A stretch of 64,000 nucleotides of DNA from Candidatus Pantoea bituminis (GCF_018842675.1 NZ_JAGTWO010000001.1:1-64000), one strand, 5' to 3'; shown: positions 49,951 to 58,024, counted from the stretch's first letter. The notes: a model not told the origin generated them from the letters alone. Translations and numbers: made by a program.

Positions 49951-50730
49951 CTTATTATTCCTGGCTGGCGTAATCGCGACGAAAGACCACCTCAGGAGTT
50001 ACTGGACGCATTGTGTGACGCCTGTCATCGCGGAGCAGGCATCCTATCGATATGTTCAGGTGTCTTTGTTCTCGCCGCAGCAGGACTGTTGGACGGGAAG
50101 CGCGCAACAACACACTGGAGGTATACGGATGAACTGGCAGAGCGCTATCCCAACATAACTGTTGATCCCAATGTTCTCTATGTCGACAGTGGCCAACTCA
50201 TCACATCAGCGGGTAGCGCGGCGGGTATCGATGCTTGCCTTCATTTGATTAGTCGTGATTACGGCATGCATGTTGCCAACATTGTTGCACGACGTCTGGT
50301 AATGGCTCCTCAACGTTCTGGCGGGCAAATCCAATTCATACCTTCTCCTGTTGCACAGAAGCCTCGCGATGAAATTGCACCTGTACTTGAGTGGGTACTT
50401 CAAAATCTGGACAGTGCACTGTCAGTCAGTCAAATGGTGAAGAGAGCATTGATGTCAGAACGAACTTTTTTGAGGCGTTTCAGGGATGCGATAGGTAATA
50501 CGCCTAAAGCATGGTTGCTGCAAATGCGAATGAACCTTGCGCGTGAATTACTGGAAAGCAATTATTATGATAATGAGCAAATTATGGAACGCTGCGGGTT
50601 CGGATCCATGGAAAGTTTCCGTGCTGCGTTTCGTAAATCTGTTGGGATCTCACCTTCTTCCTACCGTAAAAATTTTGGAGGGGCAAGCACGGATCGGGTT
50701 AGTTCATCGGGTTCGTCCCTCTCTGACTAA
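49951..50730 (+). pseudogene. 5'-truncated GlxA/FtrA-type AraC regulator
   Basis: Open from 49936; homology to DJ-1/PfpI-AraC fusion regulators begins at LIIPGWRNRDERPPQELLDA (49951). About the first 75-110 residues of the normal protein are missing and no start with a ribosome site is seen. The rest is intact: LSICSGVFVLAAAGLLDGKR, THWRYTDEL, then the HTH pair (VSQMVKRALMSERTFLRRFR, ERCGFGSMESFRAAFRKSVG). Possibly still translated from TTG 50011, but without its full sensor domain. Confidence 0.75.
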
Positions 50731-50754
50731 CCTTCCAGCGTTTTTAATCTGTAG

Positions 50755-50820
50755 GTCCGCTTTTCGCTCATAGCGAACACCGCACCTGTCCCAGGCGACT
50801 CGATGCCAGAAACGGACAGT
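50755..50820 (-). repeat. Two-arm intergenic repeat, reversed
   Basis: GTCCGCTTTTCGCTCATAGC and CGATGCCAGAAACGGACAG arms. Confidence 0.82.
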
Positions 50821-50965
50821 AAGCTTCCACCATATGCGTTAATTAACCGGGCATATCGTCAGCGCCCTTTTGCGCATGAATTCTGGAAAAGAGATGATGG
50901 AAAGTGCAACCATTTAATTATGCTGGCAATTCATCTATCAGACACGAATAAAAGTGTCTGACAGA

Positions 50966-51061
50966 CAGATTATTGACTCACAGCGGCTTCGTGAAATGAC
51001 CACGTTACTGATTGGACGGGTTAAAACAAAAGGCTTTCACGATCCCGATGTGCAGGCAGAA
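50966..51061 (+). pseudogene. Internal fragment of an aspartate/glutamate racemase gene
   Basis: QIIDSQRLREMTTLLIGRVK and TKGFHDPDVQAE match the middle of the racemase gene at 48486-49216 (around 48925-49015 there) at about 85% nucleotide identity. Both ends are missing; its right end meets the stop codon of the cupin gene. Confidence 0.85.
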
Positions 51062-51402
51062 TTAAGGGAGGTCAGAACGATCACCTCGTGTCGTTGGATG
51101 CGAAATCACAATAAATTCTACGGGAGACTCCGTGTCGTTTCTGGCTTGATGCTTTGACTTCGGGGAATTTCTAATCCCTGCAGGGCCTTAATATCATGCA
51201 TTTCACCTTCTAACTCCATTGAAAGAACGCCATTGAGCACAAAGAAAAACTGTCTGGAGACGGCGTGACAGTGTCGCTTTTCAGAAGTACCCGGAGGCAT
51301 TTTTTCATGAATGACCAGCATGTCTTGACGGTTTATCAGATACCAACCGTCGCAATTTTCGCCCCAGACATAATGCTCGGCATTATCCTTTGAAATCATC
51401 AT
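51062..51402 (-). CDS. Cupin domain protein (frame broken)
   Basis: About 113 residues from ATG 51402 or 51399, with AGGAGAAGG upstream. ISKDNAEHYVWGENCDGWYL, then the cupin core KRHCHAVSRQFFFVLNGVLS. The frame breaks in four G at 51162-51165 (five expected); restored, KSKHQARNDTESPVEFIVIS leads to the stop at 51062. Small single-domain cupins of this kind have no assigned reaction. Confidence 0.8.
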
Positions 51403-51574
51403 CCTTCTCCTGGTTGCACGTGTTTTACAAGAACTTAAGAAAGTTATACTCAGAGATACCATTGATTCGCAACAAGTTATGTTATTAATTACTTCATTAA
51501 GCAGCTAAACTGCATGGTTCAACATATTGGACAGTCATGGATTTATTGGCATAGCAGCTTTTAAACGGGATCAA

Positions 51575-51643
51575 AGTCCGCTTTTCGCTCATAGCGGACA
51601 TCAGCATACGTGTCAGTCCGCTCAGTGCCAGAAGCGGACATTG
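51575..51643 (-). repeat. Two-arm intergenic repeat, reversed, well conserved
   Basis: GTCCGCTTTTCGCTCATAGC...GGACATC and GTCCGCTCAGTGCCAGAAGC...GGACATT. Confidence 0.9.
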
Positions 51644-51724
51644 CGAAGCGACTTTCATCCAACTGAGGGGAGTAAAGATTTATGGTAGCCTGTAACTTCC
51701 TAGGACTTGCTTAAGAGACAGTAA

Positions 51725-52150
51725 ATGCTTACTGGGCTGAACCATATAACAATCGCTGTAAACGATATTTCCAGAAGTTTTGATTTTTATGTGGAGACAC
51801 TAGGTTTTACACCTAAGGCCAGATGGGCCTCTGGAGCTTACCTTTGTCTGGGTGATTTGTGGCTGTGTCTTTCCGCTGACGAGGTTAGCCCTCGGCAGGA
51901 TTACACTCACTACGCCTTCAGCATTCGAAGTAAAGATTTTGATATGTTTGCTAATCACTTGAAATCATTTGGCGTTAAGGAATGGAAATCGAACAAGAGT
52001 GAAGGAAAGTCCATCTACCTTCTGGATCCGGATGGGCACAAGCTAGAAATTCATGATGGGGATTTAAACAGTCGCCTTAATGCATGTTTGAAGCATCCCT
52101 ACAAGGATATGGTGTTTTTCAACGGCATGAATGGAGCTGAACAAAAGTGA
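51725..52150 (+). CDS. fosA: FosA-type fosfomycin glutathione transferase
   Basis: 141 residues, VOC fold, adds glutathione to fosfomycin. Metal ligands are visible: His7 in LNHITIAV, His in QDYTHYAFSI and Glu in DGHKLEIHDG. WASGAYLCLGDLWLCLS, WKSNKSEGKSIYLLDPDGHK and the C-terminal HPYKDMVFFNG follow chromosomal enterobacterial FosA. Frame intact. It lies alone between repeat copies. Confidence 0.92.
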   Translation: MLTGLNHITIAVNDISRSFDFYVETLGFTPKARWASGAYLCLGDLWLCLSADEVSPRQDYTHYAFSIRSKDFDMFANHLKSFGVKEWKSNKSEGKSIYLLDPDGHKLEIHDGDLNSRLNACLKHPYKDMVFFNGMNGAEQK

Positions 52151-52218
52151 TTTGGTAACCCAGAAAATCGGCAAGGTTAATCCAGATGCTTTCCTGCTTC
52201 AGTGCATTCTAAGGTTTT

Positions 52219-52245
52219 ATGTCCGCTTCTCGCTCAAAGCGGACT
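52219..52245 (-). repeat. Intergenic repeat, right arm only, reversed
   Basis: ATGTCCGCTTCTCGCTCAAAGC plus GGAC. Confidence 0.78.
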
Positions 52246-52419
52246 GACATGCCTCAACAGCTTACCACTGCTTTTACCAGGCTGGACGACGTTGCCTGAA
52301 CTCGTTTCGAGTAACGTCGTCAGCAGGCAAGCCGCGCAGCGGTACGACAGCAGAATTTAATAGTTACAATATTTAATAACAGGCGCAGGATTAGGCCGGC
52401 GAACCGGCCTGAGGCATTA

Positions 52420-52710
52420 TCAGATGGCGCAATAAACGCGCGCTTCACGTGGCGTGTAGATACCAAACGTCACCACGCTCAGTAAGCCATTAACAAACGT
52501 CTGCTGCACTTCAACCCGACTAACTTTTTCCTGGCCGCCGCACACCTGCGCCGCATCAATGCTCTTACGCTGACCGATACCTGAAACAAAGAACGGCTGG
52601 CTAGTGGTTTTCGTCGCCGCGCCAACTTGATTCTGTTTCATTACGAAAGTCTGCTGCGCACAGCCGGTTAAACTCAGAGCCAACAACGCCGCAACACAAA
52701 GCTTGTTCAT
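52420..52710 (-). CDS. Bor family outer-membrane lipoprotein
   Basis: 96 residues. Signal peptide with lipobox LALSLTGC and Cys17; the mature part ends in QQTFVNGLLSVVTFGIYTPR and EARVYC. It matches the Bor/Iss family, which raises serum survival in E. coli; here the role is unknown. The terminator at 52859 lies on its upstream side and belongs to the decayed dnaJ end. Confidence 0.9.
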   Translation of the reverse strand: MNKLCVAALLALSLTGCAQQTFVMKQNQVGAATKTTSQPFFVSGIGQRKSIDAAQVCGGQEKVSRVEVQQTFVNGLLSVVTFGIYTPREARVYCAI

Positions 52711-52858
52711 AAATATTTTTATCGCCTGAAATGAAAAAATAAATGCTGAGTGAAATCATCACTCAGCCAGCAATCAGGTTATCGACAACGAAAGCGGAAA
52801 CATGAGAAAGATTTTTAAGTACGCCTAACGGATACGTTTTGCTGAATAGTACAGCAAT

Positions 52859-52890
52859 AAAAAAAGCCCCTGCACAGCAGGGGCTTTTTA
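52859..52890. terminator. Bidirectional terminator behind the dnaJ fragment
   Basis: AAAAAGCCCCTG-CACAG-style stem: AGCCCCTG / CAGGGGCT with a short loop, A and T tracts on either side. It sits about 20 bp after the decayed dnaJ stop, where dnaJ genes carry their terminator. Confidence 0.85.
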
Positions 52891-52911
52891 TGTTTACCGC
52901 AGCGTTTCCGC

Positions 52912-53044
52912 TTAGCGAGTCAAATCGTAGAAGAACTTTTTGACGCCATCGAGAAAGCTTTTTGAATGCGGACTGTTCTTCTCGCCCGCCGCACCACCAA
53001 AGCTCTATTCCAGCTCACGCAGCAGCGACTTATGCTTCTCGCTC
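52912..53044 (-). pseudogene. 3' end of dnaJ
   Basis: The reading frame SEKHKSLLRELE, a TAG stop at 53005-53007, then [20 protein letters not shown] and [10 protein letters not shown] to TAA at 52912 is the C-terminus of DnaJ; only the last ~45 codons remain. The break lies at the boundary with a repeat copy, at the shared sequence GAGCGAGAAGC. The TAG is a substitution, so this is true decay. Confidence 0.85.
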
Positions 53045-53096
53045 ATAGCGGACCCTGGCCTGCCGTCAGTCCGCTTTGTGCCAGAAGCGGACGTTG
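53031..53096 (-). repeat. Two-arm intergenic repeat, reversed, right arm merging into the dnaJ fragment
   Basis: GCTTCTCGCTCATAGCGGAC and GTCCGCTTTGTGCCAGAAGC...GGACGTT. Confidence 0.87.
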
Positions 53097-53396
53097 CGAA
53101 CATTGTGCTATGTTGTTTTACGGGTAGCAGGATCAATGATCCGGAATGGCACATCACGATTAAAAGCAGAACCAGCCCAAGTTCCGTCCCTGCGGTATCC
53201 GGTAAAGTAGAAGAGGCAAACAGTCCGGTTAAGCCAAGACCCGGTATATCCCGGAAGGATATACTAAAGAAATAATTCAAATGACTGTATCATTTAAATA
53301 AAAACCCTGATTATTCTCAGGAAATTAAAACTAAACTGGCAGGGGTTATATTGCACCTGATAATCATGAGCAAAATCACAACTTAATTATCAAACG

Positions 53397-53774
53397 TTAA
53401 TGTAGATGCAGATTATTGTCGTTGCGCTCAGGTATACCATTTTGATGAAGTTGTCTTGGGCAAGTCTTAATTGCACAACGGTGCGCATAACCACATTGGC
53501 CTTTTTTCAAAAATTTCTCGCAGCCCGTATAGGCTTTCAGAGAGTTCCAGGCGGTTTTCGTATAAAAATCTGTCTTTAACGCCCTGATAAGCTTGATTGT
53601 TTCTCTGCCTTCAAACATAAACTTACCCTTGCTTAAAAGAATATATTTTCCCGGCGTCAGGTCCTCATCGTACTCATGCCAGATAATACGGCACACTTTG
53701 TTATGATTCATAATCAATGAAAAAGATGTGGCTGTTTCGGGACTGATGAGCGTTTCCAGTAAAAACCATTCCAT
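53397..53774 (-). CDS. Protein of unknown function
   Basis: 125 residues with the strong ribosome site AGGAGG 5 nt before the ATG. MEWFLLETLISPETATSFSL, RIIWHEYDEDLTPGKYILLS and a cysteine/histidine-rich tail (GQCGYAHRCAIKTCPRQLHQ). No family recognised. A long AT-rich region with FNR-like sites lies upstream. Confidence 0.6.
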   Translation of the reverse strand: MEWFLLETLISPETATSFSLIMNHNKVCRIIWHEYDEDLTPGKYILLSKGKFMFEGRETIKLIRALKTDFYTKTAWNSLKAYTGCEKFLKKGQCGYAHRCAIKTCPRQLHQNGIPERNDNNLHLH

Positions 53775-54380
53775 ATTGCCTCCTCGGTCAGTGGGAGGTG
53801 TAATTTATATCAATATGAACAGGCTGTAAGATTTGAAAAGTAAAAAATTACTAAGAGATCAGCATTATTTTGTTTAACAGTCTTGAAAAAATTTTGTTAC
53901 CTGATAGTTCCCACTGTAAGAAAATGGAGTCATTTATTTTAAACTTCATGCATGTGTAAATATACAGTACCTCATACACTTAACGTAAAACATTACGCAT
54001 GGCTTTTCTTTAATCTTGATTAATCAACACAAGGAAAAGTCGATAACTTTCTTGATTCAGATCAAATTAAGTTTGAAAGTTATGTTATGTATAATATGAC
54101 CTGTAACAAACAAATTGTGCATTTGTTATCCGGAAGACACAGTTTTAAAAAATATATTCATCCGGAAATATCTTCATTAATACTGATTAACTGAAGACAG
54201 AATACTTGCTTCTGGTACTGTTAACAGTCAGGCAGGGTGTCAATATCAGTGACTTGCATTGTCAGCTTAACTTTCTCTTCAGCTTTTTGTACGGGCAAAC
54301 GTTTAAATCAGCAATGTTATACCATTGCATATTCCGTTCAGTCGCAGTTGCTTAAACAGGCCGGAGGAAAAGCAGGAAAA
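53775..54380. other. AT-rich 606-bp region with FNR-like sites and no accepted gene
   Basis: Very AT-rich between 53800 and 54190. It holds two FNR-type palindromes and a good -10 element for rightward transcription (listed separately). An 83-codon plus-strand frame at 54237-54488 overlaps the VOC gene antisense and is not accepted. Confidence 0.45.
54016..54095 (+). promoter_or_regulatory. Candidate FNR-activated promoter
   Basis: TTGAT-TCAG-ATCAA at 54052-54065 is an exact FNR consensus. TATAAT at 54090-54095 puts the likely start at about 54101, so the site is centred near -42, as in class II FNR promoters. A shorter palindrome TTGAT-TA-ATCAA lies at 54016-54027. No protein gene follows in this direction. 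Confidence 0.5.
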
Positions 54381-54800
54381 TCACTCAATATATTGGCTGA
54401 AACGCAGAAGATATCCATCCGGATCCTGCACCAGAAACTCTCTCTGGCAGGCTATCGTTTCTCCGGTACTGTAGTGGTTATCGCGTAAAGCCCGATATAG
54501 CGATATGCCATGTGCGAGTAAACGCGCAAGTATTTGCTCAATATCGTCCACTTCTATCTGGAAATTAACGCCACGACCTAACGGTTTGACGAGTTCTGAT
54601 GTGTTCCATCCTTCAGCATGATACTGCTCAAGCATGATTTGCGCCTCACCGAGGCTGACATAAGCAAAATCAGGATCGCTACGTTTTATCACAACGTTGA
54701 AGCCAAGCACATCAACATAGAAGTACAGGGAAGCAGGAAAATCCGTTACGGTCAGTTCGGGAACCATACGGTTCCAGTAGGGGTCTTTCAGGTCAGCCAT
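54381..54800 (-). CDS. VOC family protein, bleomycin-binding-protein-like
   Basis: 139 residues from ATG 54800. MVPELTVTDFPASLYFYVDV, SLGEAQIMLEQYHAEGW, GVNFQIEVDDIEQILARLLA and REFLVQDPDGYLLRFSQYIE. Same subfamily as the protein at 19195-19644. The pattern of two modules and WN/EL positions resembles bleomycin-resistance proteins; actual ligand unknown. Confidence 0.82.
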   Translation of the reverse strand: MADLKDPYWNRMVPELTVTDFPASLYFYVDVLGFNVVIKRSDPDFAYVSLGEAQIMLEQYHAEGWNTSELVKPLGRGVNFQIEVDDIEQILARLLAHGISLYRALRDNHYSTGETIACQREFLVQDPDGYLLRFSQYIE

Positions 54801-54903
54801 TGATATCATCTTTTTTGACTGGCATAGCATACATCAGGCGGCTTTGTGTAAGACGATGTTATGGGGATAGTCCGATGGCCAAATTGTCTGACTTACAGTG
54901 TTA

Positions 54904-54969
54904 ATGTCCGCTCTTCGCTCAACGCGGGCTGTTTCCGCACTGTGTCCGCTTTGTGCCAGGAGCGGACAC
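54904..54969 (-). repeat. Two-arm intergenic repeat, reversed
   Basis: TGTCCGCTCTTCGCTCAACGC and GTCCGCTTTGTGCCAGGAGC arms. Confidence 0.85.
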
Positions 54970-55087
54970 AGTGCGAAAGTTTATGCTGTGTTTGTCAGGC
55001 TGCATTAAAGCCCGACTGAAATCAGAACAGGTGAATCAGAGTAAAGCGGAATAACTGGCGAAAAAGCAGCCTGTACACGATCAAGGA

Positions 55088-55798
55088 TCAGGGTAAATCT
55101 AAACTGAACAGGCGAGACAGGGCAGTTCTGCCGCTGTCGGTCACGTTCACTTCGCGATATCCCGGCGTGCGGGCTACCCATTCTTTCTGCAGAAAAAGCG
55201 TCATCAGCGCCGAGCCGGCATCGCCTCCCAGATGAAAGCGTCTTTCGCTCCAGTCGAGGCAGGGGCAGCAGGATTTGCGACGCGGGTGTGAGTTGAGCAC
55301 TGCGCCAAGATTCTGGAAATGAGATTTTCCGTCTGGTGTCAGCGCAGTGCCGTCAGTCTCAAGCCATTTATCCTTCAGCATAAACTCATAAATATTGACA
55401 GCAAGTTCTCCCGCTAAATGGTCATAACAGGTGCGTGCATAACGTAAATAGGCGGGCGTGCGAGGCACCGGAGAACTGAACGTGTGCATGGAAATCCCCA
55501 TCAGGTTTTCCAGCAGTCCGGCGATATGGCGGCCCGCAAGGCTGTAATAGCGGTGACGGCCCTGAGTCAGGCAAATAATCAGCCCGTTGCTGAGAAGCCG
55601 GCTGAGATGACCGCTGGTTGTCGATGCGGCAATGTCAGCTACAGCGCTGAGTTCAGTGGCTGTCCATGCGCGCCCATCCATCAGGGCGCACAGAATACTG
55701 ACCCTCGACGGATCAGATAGGGCAGAAGCAACCTGTGCCATTGATTTTTGCAGAGAATCATCCGGCTCACTGTCGCGTTCAGTTTTTAGACGTTTCAT
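55088..55798 (-). CDS. ArsR family winged-helix regulator, long form
   Basis: 236 residues, about twice the usual ArsR length. N-terminal HTH ASALSDPSRVSILCALMDGR and SAVADIAASTTSGHLSRLLS; the C-terminal half has KSCCPCLDWSERRFHLGGDA, a Cys-rich motif of this long subfamily. Third gene of an operon behind an antibiotic-biosynthesis-monooxygenase-like and an ACT-like gene, with 4-nt overlap. Confidence 0.87.
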   Translation of the reverse strand: MKRLKTERDSEPDDSLQKSMAQVASALSDPSRVSILCALMDGRAWTATELSAVADIAASTTSGHLSRLLSNGLIICLTQGRHRYYSLAGRHIAGLLENLMGISMHTFSSPVPRTPAYLRYARTCYDHLAGELAVNIYEFMLKDKWLETDGTALTPDGKSHFQNLGAVLNSHPRRKSCCPCLDWSERRFHLGGDAGSALMTLFLQKEWVARTPGYREVNVTDSGRTALSRLFSLDLP

Positions 55799-56187
55799 TC
55801 AGGGAGTATTGCCCATTGTTGGGTTACTTCAGCTGCCCGAGTATTGTCATCCGTAATCAGAATAAGCCTGTTACTGTGATCGCTGTACTGTACCAGAATG
55901 TTAATGCCGTTCCTGGCAATTACTTCAGCTATGTCTCCAAGCTCACCCGGGCGTTTCTGAGGTAATTTTCTTATCAGAGGGCGGCACACATTGCTGACGT
56001 CAAAACCGGCATCAGTCAGAACCTTGCGGGCTTTCTCACCATCTTCAACAAGGAAATGCGCGTGTCCGGCTTCTGGCGTCGAAAACACGCCTCCTCCCTC
56101 AAGGCCGACACCATTTGTGCCCAGCACACTTCCCAGTGAGCCAAGCGAACCTGGAGTATTACTGAGAATAACGTGAATATCATACAT
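55795..56187 (-). CDS. ACT-like amino-acid-binding domain protein
   Basis: 130 residues from ATG 56187. IHVILSNTPGSLGSLGSVLG and GDIAEVIARNGINILVQYSD form two ACT-type beta-alpha-beta units, as in small regulatory ligand-binding proteins. It overlaps the genes on both sides (8 nt and 4 nt), so the three are co-translated. Ligand unknown. Confidence 0.75.
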   Translation of the reverse strand: MYDIHVILSNTPGSLGSLGSVLGTNGVGLEGGGVFSTPEAGHAHFLVEDGEKARKVLTDAGFDVSNVCRPLIRKLPQKRPGELGDIAEVIARNGINILVQYSDHSNRLILITDDNTRAAEVTQQWAILPE

Positions 56188-56503
56188 GCTGATGCGCTCC
56201 CTTATCAGATGAGTAATCACGGAATACACTGGCAACGCGTATTCTGTAAAACGAGAAAATTGACTGTTTACCTTCTTTTTGTGCTGCCAGGTGTATAACG
56301 TTCCGCTTCCACTCAGCCACAGAATCTTCATCCTCCCACCATGACAAAGAAAGGATTTTTCCGGGCGTAGTCAGACTCTGGAATCGTTCAATGGAAATAA
56401 AGCCCGGCGTGTCTGACAATACTGGTTTCAGCTCGGCAGCGAGCTGAAGATACCGTTCCCGAGACTCTGGTAAGGCATCCGCCTCAAAAAGTACTGCAAT
56501 CAT
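56180..56503 (-). CDS. Antibiotic biosynthesis monooxygenase (ABM) domain protein
   Basis: 107 residues. MIAVLFEADALPESRERYLQ, GFISIERFQSLTTPGKILSL and WWEDEDSVAEWKRN match the dimeric ABM fold of small haem-free monooxygenases and quinol oxidases. First gene of the ABM-ACT-ArsR operon. Confidence 0.85.
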   Translation of the reverse strand: MIAVLFEADALPESRERYLQLAAELKPVLSDTPGFISIERFQSLTTPGKILSLSWWEDEDSVAEWKRNVIHLAAQKEGKQSIFSFYRIRVASVFRDYSSDKGAHQHV

Positions 56504-56714
56504 TTGTCTGCTCTGTCGTTGATTTCCGGTCAGCTTATTGCCAACAAAAGCCTGATGCTTCGGCCTTCACCGAAGTATGTTTGTTTCGTGGAAATCAGAA
56601 TTGTTTAGACGGATGAAGTCTCACAGAAAAACGGACAAAAGATTCAAGGTCTGCAACGATTTATAGACTGGGCTGATTTACTTACGATTAGTCCATACGT
56701 AGTGATATTCGAAA

Positions 56715-56784
56715 TCTCCGCTTCTGATATGTGGCTACAAGTCTGCAAGGTTTTCAGGTCGGCTATGAGTGAAAATCGGACATC
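56715..56784 (+). repeat. Two-arm intergenic repeat, forward, degenerate
   Basis: CTCCGCTTCTGATATGTGG then GTCGGCTATGAGTGAAAATC. It abuts the racemase remnant. Confidence 0.7.
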
Positions 56785-56787
56785 AGT

Positions 56788-56955
56788 TTAGCCGGTATTA
56801 TTGGGGTCGCCTGTAGTCTTCCCGGACAGTCGCCTGTAGTTTTTGATGGTCGCATTGGAAAGGCTTAGTCGGTAAGACGCGTTGTCCATGAGCAGTGACT
56901 TGGAACAGAGTGCCAGTTATCGTGAGGAACTGATTCTGATGCCTGCTCCTCCAGC
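56788..56955 (-). pseudogene. 3' remnant of an aspartate/glutamate racemase gene
   Basis: Reverse complement of 56788-56955 aligns with the last ~150 bp of the racemase gene at 48486-49216: TTAGCCGGT, CCCGGACAGTCG, CTGTAGTTTTTAATGGTCGC-like blocks. Most of the gene between this tail and its promoter (56956-57003, which still resembles 48299-48350) is deleted. It shows that copy 2 of the inverted segment once held the whole divergent pair. Confidence 0.75.
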
Positions 56956-57003
56956 CACAGGTGAGAACACATCGGTGGAATAGGGCTATATATCTGTAAC
57001 CAG

Positions 57004-57351
57004 CCCAATCAGTAAGAGGTGTATCCACCGCGTTTTGCTAATAAATTTTATGATGTCCTTCTTAAAAGGCTTCGGGCAGAACAGCAGTTATGCTGAGAGA
57101 TGAATTCATAAGGATTTAAATTAATGGAAATAAGCATTCGGACCCCTTTGATACACTCACTTTCTTTAAGTCAACACAGCGGATGCAATGTCTGGCTGAA
57201 GATGGAATCTTCCCAGCCCACCGGCTCTTTTAAACTCCGGAGCGCGGGGCATGCCTGTTGCCATTACGCCAGTAAGGGCGCTACAGCATTTGTCAGTTCA
57301 TCGGGCGGAAATGCCGGAATTGCGGTGGCTCACAGCGGTCGCAAACTGGGG
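57004..57351. repeat. Right arm of the 348-bp inverted repeat (partner 47951-48298)
   Basis: Covers the 5' end and upstream region of the complete dehydratase gene; near 98% identical to the left arm in opposite orientation. Confidence 0.92.
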
Positions 57352-58024
57352 CTACCGGTAACTGTCGTTGTACCGGAAACCACGTCAGCCAGAGCAAGAC
57401 AGCTTATTGAACAGGAAGGGGCCAGGCTCATTGTGCATGGAAAAGTATGGAGTGAGGCTAACGATTATGCCCTGTCACTGGCGACGGATGAAATCATCTA
57501 TATCCATCCGTTTGATAACCCGCTTTTGTGGGAAGGTATCAGCACAATTGTGGATGAGGTCATCAGTGAGGGGTAAAACCTGATGCCGTTATTCTGTCCG
57601 TCGGCGGCGGAAGCATGCTGTCCGGCATAGCGCAGGGACTGGAAAAAATCAGCTTGGTCACATCCCGATTTATGCCGTTGAAACCCACGGCACTGCCTCC
57701 CTTAACGCCTCGCTTAATGCCGGTAAGCTGGTGCGTCTTGATAAAGTCAGCGGCATAGCCACGACGCTGGCCGCAAGCCAGGTGTGCGAAAACGCGTTTA
57801 ACGTGGCCAGTCGCCTGGATGTCAAAAGTATGCTGGTTTCTGACGCAGAAGCACTGCATGCCTGTCGGCATTTTCTTGATGACCATCGCGTGCTTACTGA
57901 GCCAGCATGCGGTGTGTCACTGTCACTCTTGTACGAAAACAAAATCCGTTTTAAACCTGCCGATAATGTACTGGTTATTGTTTGCGGTGGGGCGTCGGTC
58001 ACTCTGGAAGGGATCGCGGGATGA
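57124..58024 (+). CDS. PLP-dependent serine/threonine dehydratase-like enzyme (frame broken twice)
   Basis: About 300 residues, fold type II PLP enzyme that would deaminate serine or threonine. PLP Lys in SQPTGSFKLRSAGHA, the substrate loop SSSGGNAGIAVAHSG, the phosphate-binding SVGGGSMLSGIAQG and ALHACRHFLDDHRVLTEPAC. Frames break at 57570-57573 (four G, five expected) and 57643-57648 (six A, seven expected). The divergent racemase next to it has decayed here but survives at 48486. Confidence 0.87.

Noticed and set aside
53005..53280. 91-codon minus-strand frame running into the dnaJ fragment
   Set aside because: It crosses a repeat copy and ends at the in-frame TAG of the dnaJ remnant; the first part has hydrophobic stretches but no ribosome site or family.
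54237..54488. 83-codon plus-strand frame behind the FNR-like promoter
   Set aside because: Its 3' half is antisense to the VOC gene and it has no ribosome site; it is not needed to explain the promoter.
56798..56850. Apparent direct repeat GTCGCCTGTAGT, twice 26 bp apart
   Set aside because: Explained by decay of the racemase 3' end, where one of the two blocks matches the intact gene and the other arose by substitutions.
56798..57028. 76-codon minus-strand frame MDTPLTDWAGYRY...
   Set aside because: It lies over the decayed racemase and its promoter region; the frame does not match the racemase reading frame and has no start signal.
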